64,000 nt of DNA from contig JBAIAA010000318.1 of NCBI GenBank assembly GCA_037893245.1, positions 992,001 through 1,056,000 on the forward strand. Reading direction: 5' to 3'. Numbering within the stretch: the first letter of the stretch is position 1; each line of letters begins with the position of its first letter. A program made the translations under genes and the position numbers. Shown here in pieces: positions 60,551 through 64,000 of the stretch. Under the pieces are notes generated by a model that was not told the origin of the DNA, searched no databases, and worked only from the letters and a program-made list of their open reading frames with translations. The DNA is from Crossaster papposus. Its lineage: Eukaryota > Echinodermata > Asteroidea > Velatida > Solasteridae.

Positions 60551-62313
60551 CCACCACCACCCCACACACTTTGCCACATTGTCAGGGGTCGTCCACTCCT
60601 GGCCTGTGCTCTGGGCCAACGCTGTTCCCACAGGCTCCTTGCGCGACAATATGTTGATGCACATGCTCTAGTTTTATCAGGCTGGATTGTAAAAATGCAA
60701 TATTCATCAGCTCGACGAATAAAACAAAATATCGGCTCCAACATTTATAAAAAGTATTCCCCCATTTACGATTTACGAACCTGGGGCTATTGAACCTTCC
60801 TACTAACGAACCTTCGGACAATCGAACAATCGGGCTACAATCGAACAGTATAACCACGACAAAAGTCAGTCTAGTAACTTCAGGGGTGAGGGAAGATGGG
60901 GGGGGGGGGGGGGGGGGGGGGGCGTTTCTTGCATTCATTATTATAAAAACAAGCCGTGGTAAACGTTAACGTTGCACGAAGGCATCCAATGCGCTGTATT
61001 TCTGGTCGCATGAGGGCGCTGTAAGTTGCCATTTTCTGGGTACCCAAAAATTTAGATTTTGGAGCTGTAAGAATATGTAAACTGACGTGAATTATATTCG
61101 AATCACTTTTAATTATACCCCCAATACCGCGAGCACATCGCCCTCGACGTTCAAAAATACGGCCCATTATAAGAGGCAAGGTTTGAACGTAGTCTGCAGC
61201 ATACTCATGATTGGGATTATACGTTGGAAACCGTAATCAATTCTTGATCTGTCAATTCAGATGAAAAATAGTTATTAAATCTTTGATTTCAGAAGCCGTT
61301 GTTATGGACCCAAGAACGTGCTTAGATGTGATGCATAGCACTGGCTTGTCTCATGACGGCTTCTACCACATAGACCCCGACGGACCTGGAGGCTACCCCG
61401 GCTTTCAGGTATACTGCCGGCTAGCGAACGATAGCCTCCCTTCACCAGGTAAAGATCGAGGAGCTAATACGATATAAGTTCAATGCAATACTCATTCTTT
61501 GAACCTGTACTTGACTTTTAAAGTTTTACCCAATCTTTCTCCTAAAGTATGTGTGATCTTATTAGTGTAAAGGAACCCCCTGTATAACTGCGTTCCAACA
61601 AGAAAGTATTATAGGTTTTCCCGGCTAATTTGAAGGTAGTATACACCAATTGCTTTTGCTGTATGTTTTCGTTAATGGATGGGTTATAGAGCTTTATATT
61701 TTACAGTAAATATATTGTGACGCTGACTTGTTTACAGTTTTGTGTTCATAGAAACTGGAAATCCAGGAACAAAAGTGTTGTTCTTGCAGTCTGGTTCCTT
61801 GACTTCCTTTAGACGAATTCAATAAATAGGCAAGAGTGTTTTTTAATTGAATAAGAGAGTTGGTGAATCTGAATGAAAAATGTTTTAAAATAGCCGCGGG
61901 AAAACCTATAATAAGTCATTATTATGAGATAAAGTCATTATGACTTGTTTCTGGTTTTTATCATTTCCCTGTAATGCTGTCGTATGAACCAGCAAAAGTA
62001 TCGATTCTTGTGTTTCCTCTCACCACAGGAACCACAGTAATCACAATTTCAAACGGCGCTGGAGAATACGTAATTCACGACCAGATTGTTAACGTAACAT
62101 ACGACAGCGTACCGGATGTGGGATCCATCCGGGCACTTATCGAGGCCTCGGCCGGTTGCCGCCAATTTCTATGGTACATTTGTCGCGGGATGCCCATCTG
62201 GTCTAATCACACTCAGCACGTGACCTGGCTGGACTGGACACGTACAGAGATGGCAAACTGGGGCGGCGGCCAGACTGGTGTATCGGGTTGCGCATGTCAG
62301 TTTGAACCAGTTG
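43065..62313 (+). CDS. Secreted or membrane protein with a CNTNAP/neurexin-IV-like domain, 5' part, 3 exons
   Basis: Exons 43065-43224, 61293-61448 and 62029-62313 all join in phase 1 and run on past the window. Exon 1 starts at ATG with a basic N-terminus and a hydrophobic core (CLAILFLLVLHV), a clear signal peptide, followed by a Pro-rich linker (GPPPEIPTTVP). Exons 2 and 3 read TCLDVMHSTGLSHDGFYHID and later ALIEASAGCRQFLWYICRG, ending with NWGGGQTGVSGCACQFEPVG. The IDPDG...VYC and C...Y.C...W...WGG..G..CAC patterns are those of the fibrinogen-like/COLFI-like segment of contactin-associated proteins and neurexin IV, which act in cell adhesion. The link between exon 1 and exon 2 across an 18-kb intron rests on phase, strand and domain logic only. 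Confidence 0.6.
44895..45640. repeat. Dispersed repeat U, copy 2 (diverged)
   Basis: Carries the U landmarks (TTGTCGTCTGTGTGCGAGTG, GAGTTTCAGAGCC-like TAGTTTCAGAGCC, GGCACGATAATTTATGTTCA) with more differences than the other copies. Confidence 0.65.
46185..46970. repeat. Dispersed repeat U, copy 3
   Basis: Closely matches 34,415-35,175, including CACTTCGGCTGGCATTCGCC and the GTCAATCCATTGACCGTAAG stretch. Confidence 0.75.
47852..48093. mobile_element. 242-bp MITE with inverted arms
   Basis: The ends CCAGGGAAAATAC are inverted at the right. The arms continue through CTCACACAAATTGCAATA and CACAGTGCACTTCTATAAGG. It lies in the large intron of the CNTNAP-like gene. Confidence 0.7.
48650..48847 (+). 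pseudogene. Second copy of the signal-peptide first exon
   Basis: Closely similar to 43,065-43,224, with the same strong donor (CCTC|GTAAGT). It encodes LRRLLSVSRCLAILFLLVLH in the frame that ends in phase 1. The ATG at 48,650 is in another frame and meets a stop after 14 codons. The conserved frame has no ATG between an upstream TAG and the hydrophobic core. The copy also has an acidic insertion, EEVDLSEVDPLEVD, made of three short EVD repeats, before GPPPEIPITVP. It could be a decayed alternative first exon, an assembly error in a polyT stretch, or a copy that starts at a non-AUG codon. Confidence 0.6.
49095..50945. repeat. Dispersed repeat U, copy 4, split by a TIR element
   Basis: Matches U up to AACATTCT at 49,578 and resumes at 50,802 with the 3-bp duplication TCT and GTCTCAAACT. 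The insert is the GGG-ended element 49,579-50,801. Confidence 0.75.
49579..50801 (+). mobile_element. GGG-ended TIR element, copy 2, internally duplicated
   Basis: 3-bp target duplication TCT (49,576-49,578 and 50,802-50,804). The undisturbed host repeat reads AACATTCTGTCTCAAAC. A complete unit ends at about 50,327 and is followed by a second partial unit restarting inside the element (GGTTCCGATTTCATTC) that ends at 50,801. The second part carries a further small inverted-repeat insert with GATCGAGGATCGA motifs (about 50,385-50,570). Confidence 0.85.
50981..51737 (+). mobile_element. GGG-ended TIR element, copy 3, simple form
   Basis: 757 bp, ends GGGCCGTATGCATAAAAACT and inverted GGGTCGTATGAATAAAAACT, with AAA duplicated on both sides. 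Both subterminal regions are packed with short motifs AGCATTTGCT and AGTAAATGC in both orientations. Non-coding. This is the cleanest reference copy of the family in the window. Confidence 0.88.
51755..54405. repeat. Large tandem duplication, segment A
   Basis: Nearly the same sequence recurs at 56,440-59,240 (offset about 4.7-4.8 kb). Shared landmarks include CACTTCCAGGTGCTTGTATA, a TTGCAACGAAGGAGTCCAGC stretch, a G run before TGTTAGATTGC, and GTAGACCACATGCAGTATAA. It contains a 47-base C run (52,054-52,100) absent from segment B. It includes the promoter-side block of the signal-peptide exon but not the exon. Confidence 0.85.
55455..56440. repeat. Dispersed repeat U, copy 5
   Basis: Matches copy 1 from the TCATCAACTGTCGTAGATTTG-like start through CACTGCCTGACACCGGTTG to the GGCTGGCATTCGCCGCTTGA end. 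Confidence 0.75.
56440..59375. repeat. Large tandem duplication, segment B
   Basis: Copy of segment A. It runs a little further into the first-exon block, to CACGAATTTGGGCTTGT at about 59,375, which ends some 35 bp before where the ATG lies in the 43.07-kb copy. A third partial copy of the segment start continues at 59,376-59,520 and 59,980-60,115. Confidence 0.85.
59560..59985 (+). mobile_element. Likely LINE 3'-UTR fragment with AAT tail
   Basis: Inserted in an (AAT)n stretch of the third partial copy of the large duplication. T-rich 3'-UTR-like sequence ends GGAAATAAACGTTTCGAATA and then (ATA)n. No coding. Confidence 0.5.
61293..61448 (+). CDS. CNTNAP/neurexin-like domain, exon A
   Basis: Acceptor TTTGATTTCAG, donor G|GTAAAG, phase 1 at both ends. 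Encodes AVVMDPRTCLDVMHSTGLSH, then DGFYHIDPDGPGGYPGFQVY and CRLAND. The G-Y/F-Y-xIDPDG...VYC pattern is typical of the domain. Confidence 0.85.
62029..62313 (+). CDS. CNTNAP/neurexin-like domain, exon B
   Basis: Acceptor CTCACCACAG, donor G|GTAAGT, phase 1 at both ends. Encodes TVITISNGAGEYVIHDQIVN, VTYDSVPDVGSIRALIEASA, a C-Y-C cluster and NWGGGQTGVSGCACQF. It completes the domain started in the previous exon. Later exons lie beyond the right edge. Confidence 0.88.
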
Positions 62314-62361
62314 GTAAGTAATAGCTGTCGTGATAGCTGAATTCGGTGTGTGTGTACACTA

Positions 62362-63014
62362 CAGGGTGGTCAAATAAAAACGCACCCTCGGTACTTCTAC
62401 TATTCAGAGACCTACACTTTCAGAGACCTACACAGACATATCCCTATAAAAGCAGGTTTGCATTATTGTTTTGAATGACCAGGTCCTGCTTCTGCTTCTG
62501 CTTCTATAGGGATGATTGTCACTTTTGAAACTGGACCTACGACCATTGAAATGACAATAACTTCGCTCCGCAACATCGTATCTCAACAATCGAGATGTCA
62601 AAATACGCAAAACAACATTATGCACTGGGTTATTTGCTTCGATTAATCATCCATACCCTTTCGGGACGTTAACTATTGGCTCATGTTTAGGTGTCTCGGT
62701 ACTTTTTGTGATGAGTTTATGTAGATAGGAAATACTGTGAGAAGGAAAATGATACCAGGAACTGTAGATTCGGTCCAGTAGTTTTAATTCCAGCGTCTTT
62801 TTTGTGAACCAAAGTCATGGGCTCAAATTCGGATTATCGCACTCAGCGGACATCCAAGAATAAATAACCCCTTTCCCTGAATCACACAAATGGCACTGGA
62901 ATCAAAACTACCCAGTGAACCGATTGAATCGGGAGTAGGTCTTGGTATCATTTTTCTTCTAACGTGTATGGTGAAGTATGAGGTTGCGTTTTTTAAATAT
63001 TTTTGACCACCCTG
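62362..63014. mobile_element. Tc1/mariner-like non-autonomous relic
   Basis: The ends CAGGGTGGTCAAATAAAAAC and inverted CAGGGTGGTCAAAAATATT are typical of Tc1/mariner TIRs, with TA at the left and TT at the right where the duplicated TA would be. 653 bp, no transposase frame. It lies in the intron after 62,313. Confidence 0.65.
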
Positions 63015-63300
63015 TTTAAGGCGCTGGTATCAGTCACAGTCTGTCATGGTTCAGAGAAAGAAAGCCAAACAAAAAGTCAAGCTTGAGGACCCCTTCCCCA
63101 CTTGGACTTTCGTCCTCTAATCCGCACGGTTCCAGTTTTAAATGTCTGAACATGTAGGCCATATATGTTTAGAGCGTAGACGGGTTCCTTATGTGTAAAC
63201 ATTGTCGTCTTAGACCCCAGGAAGCCATTATGGACCACAGCGAAATGACTGAGAAGCAAACACAGTTAAAATGTTTGACATTATTTTTAGTTTATGTTAA

Positions 63301-63766
63301 CCTTGCGACGTGCCACCGTACTTTTTTTCGAAGTCGCTTCTCCGTAAAAAACAATTGATTGTTCATCATTTGTTAAATAAATCTCATATTACATGTATTC
63401 CTACTTCAAAGCATGCCGAATAGCATGGTAAGTGCGCTTGAACCCTTGTTGAACCGGTGACCCAGCTTTTAGCAAAGCAAAGTGCTGCCCCACGAGTATC
63501 CCATTACATTGTGTACATAAAGGGGCCTTTCAAGTCTTGGTTTTCCAGACCTACCCAAGCAATTAATCATGCTATTGTTGCCTTGCCCAATTCAACAACA
63601 CCAGCTGGGATCGAATATATTCAGACACTATGGGAAAGTACTGTGTTGACATAATTTATAAAGCAATAAAACCGAAAAGCATTGGCGTTACACACGAAAT
63701 ACAACCGACTTTGAAAAAAAGTACGGACGCGCGTTCGTGTAAAAAAAATCGTCGCACGTCGCAAGG
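63301..63766. mobile_element. TTAA-flanked MITE, third family
   Basis: TTAA at 63,297-63,300 and 63,767-63,770. Inverted ends CCTTGCGACGTG, with a second matching stretch around GTACTTTTTTTC. Internal sequence non-coding. Confidence 0.8.
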
Positions 63767-64000
63767 TTAACCGAATGAATGTTTCTGAAGCACAACAATT
63801 ACCTGTATGTGCCTGGAGTTCCCGTTGTTGAGGGCCTTAAATTGCCCTAAGCCTCAGACGAAGAAGAGGAAGCCAGAGATTCGAAAAGGCGTAATTGATA
63901 CAAATTATAATATAGTAACCAACGGACAATGTACTCCAACCGATAATGTCACACATATTGAACATTACTGTAGGCCTATATCACTAACGATAATGTAACA

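Larger units (their letters stand above)
43225..61292. other. Presumed 18-kb first intron of the CNTNAP-like gene
   Basis: Almost entirely repeats: U copies, the GGG-ended elements, the 4.7-kb tandem duplication, a 242-bp MITE, long C/G runs (52,054; 60,513; 60,898) and the first-exon-like copy at 48.65 kb. An inverted copy of part of repeat U (about 34,135-34,270) lies at 43,455-43,600. No other gene seen. Confidence 0.5.

Noticed and set aside
60391-60657. Pro-rich open frame at 60.4 kb
   Set aside because: Produced by two C runs. The flanks AAACTTTTGTCTACC are a short tandem repeat.
1-64000. CRISPR arrays, operons, bacterial promoters or riboswitches
   Set aside because: The window is animal nuclear DNA with spliced genes, and no such structures are seen.

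Overview
The window is animal nuclear DNA: spliced host genes with GT-AG introns set in a dense, layered field of transposable elements. The base composition, the tRNA-derived SINEs, Penelope-like and CR1/L2-like retroelements, many small inverted-repeat elements and the two host gene families suggest a marine invertebrate deuterostome. An echinoderm is my best guess, but this is inference, not identification.

Region 1 (about 2.2-15.9 kb, + strand) holds the 3' half of an adhesion G-protein-coupled receptor. Twelve exons with consistent phases encode the end of the GAIN domain, a GPS cleavage motif, all seven transmembrane helices and a short basic/serine-rich tail ending at 15,854. The N-terminal exons lie mostly or wholly upstream. 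The introns hold SINEs, hairpin elements and TTAA-flanked MITEs.

Region 2 (about 17.5-21.1 kb) is a nearly full-length CR1/L2-type LINE (AP-endonuclease plus reverse transcriptase, three frameshifts, ATT tail).

Region 3 (25,493-30,599) is a three-level nest. A GGG-ended terminal-inverted-repeat (TIR) element carries a second TIR element, which carries a Penelope-like retroelement (PLE) on the minus strand. The main PLE copy has been converted A-to-G on its sense strand almost everywhere, while an adjoining partial copy of its 3' end has not. Hand alignment of the two gives about 90 T/C differences in one direction on the + strand and almost nothing else. Unchanged sites are mostly those where the sense A follows G. 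This looks like the genomic imprint of ADAR-type A-to-I hyperediting of a retroelement RNA that was then reverse transcribed. It is the most unusual feature of the window.

Region 4 (30.6-41 kb) has further inverted-repeat elements, a possible isolated first coding exon at 32,377, a 1.7-kb C-rich minisatellite (TACACCC with variable C runs), a broken piggyBac-type transposase gene containing a TTAA MITE, and a fragment of an endonuclease-bearing PLE.

Region 5 (41.7-62.3 kb, + strand) is the 5' part of a secreted or membrane protein gene. A signal-peptide first exon (43,065-43,224) has a phase-1 donor that fits two exons at 61,293-61,448 and 62,029-62,313. These encode a domain like the one in contactin-associated proteins/neurexin IV. 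The 18-kb intron is built of repeated blocks, including a second first-exon-like copy at about 48.65 kb and two truncated promoter-side copies. The gene continues past the right edge.
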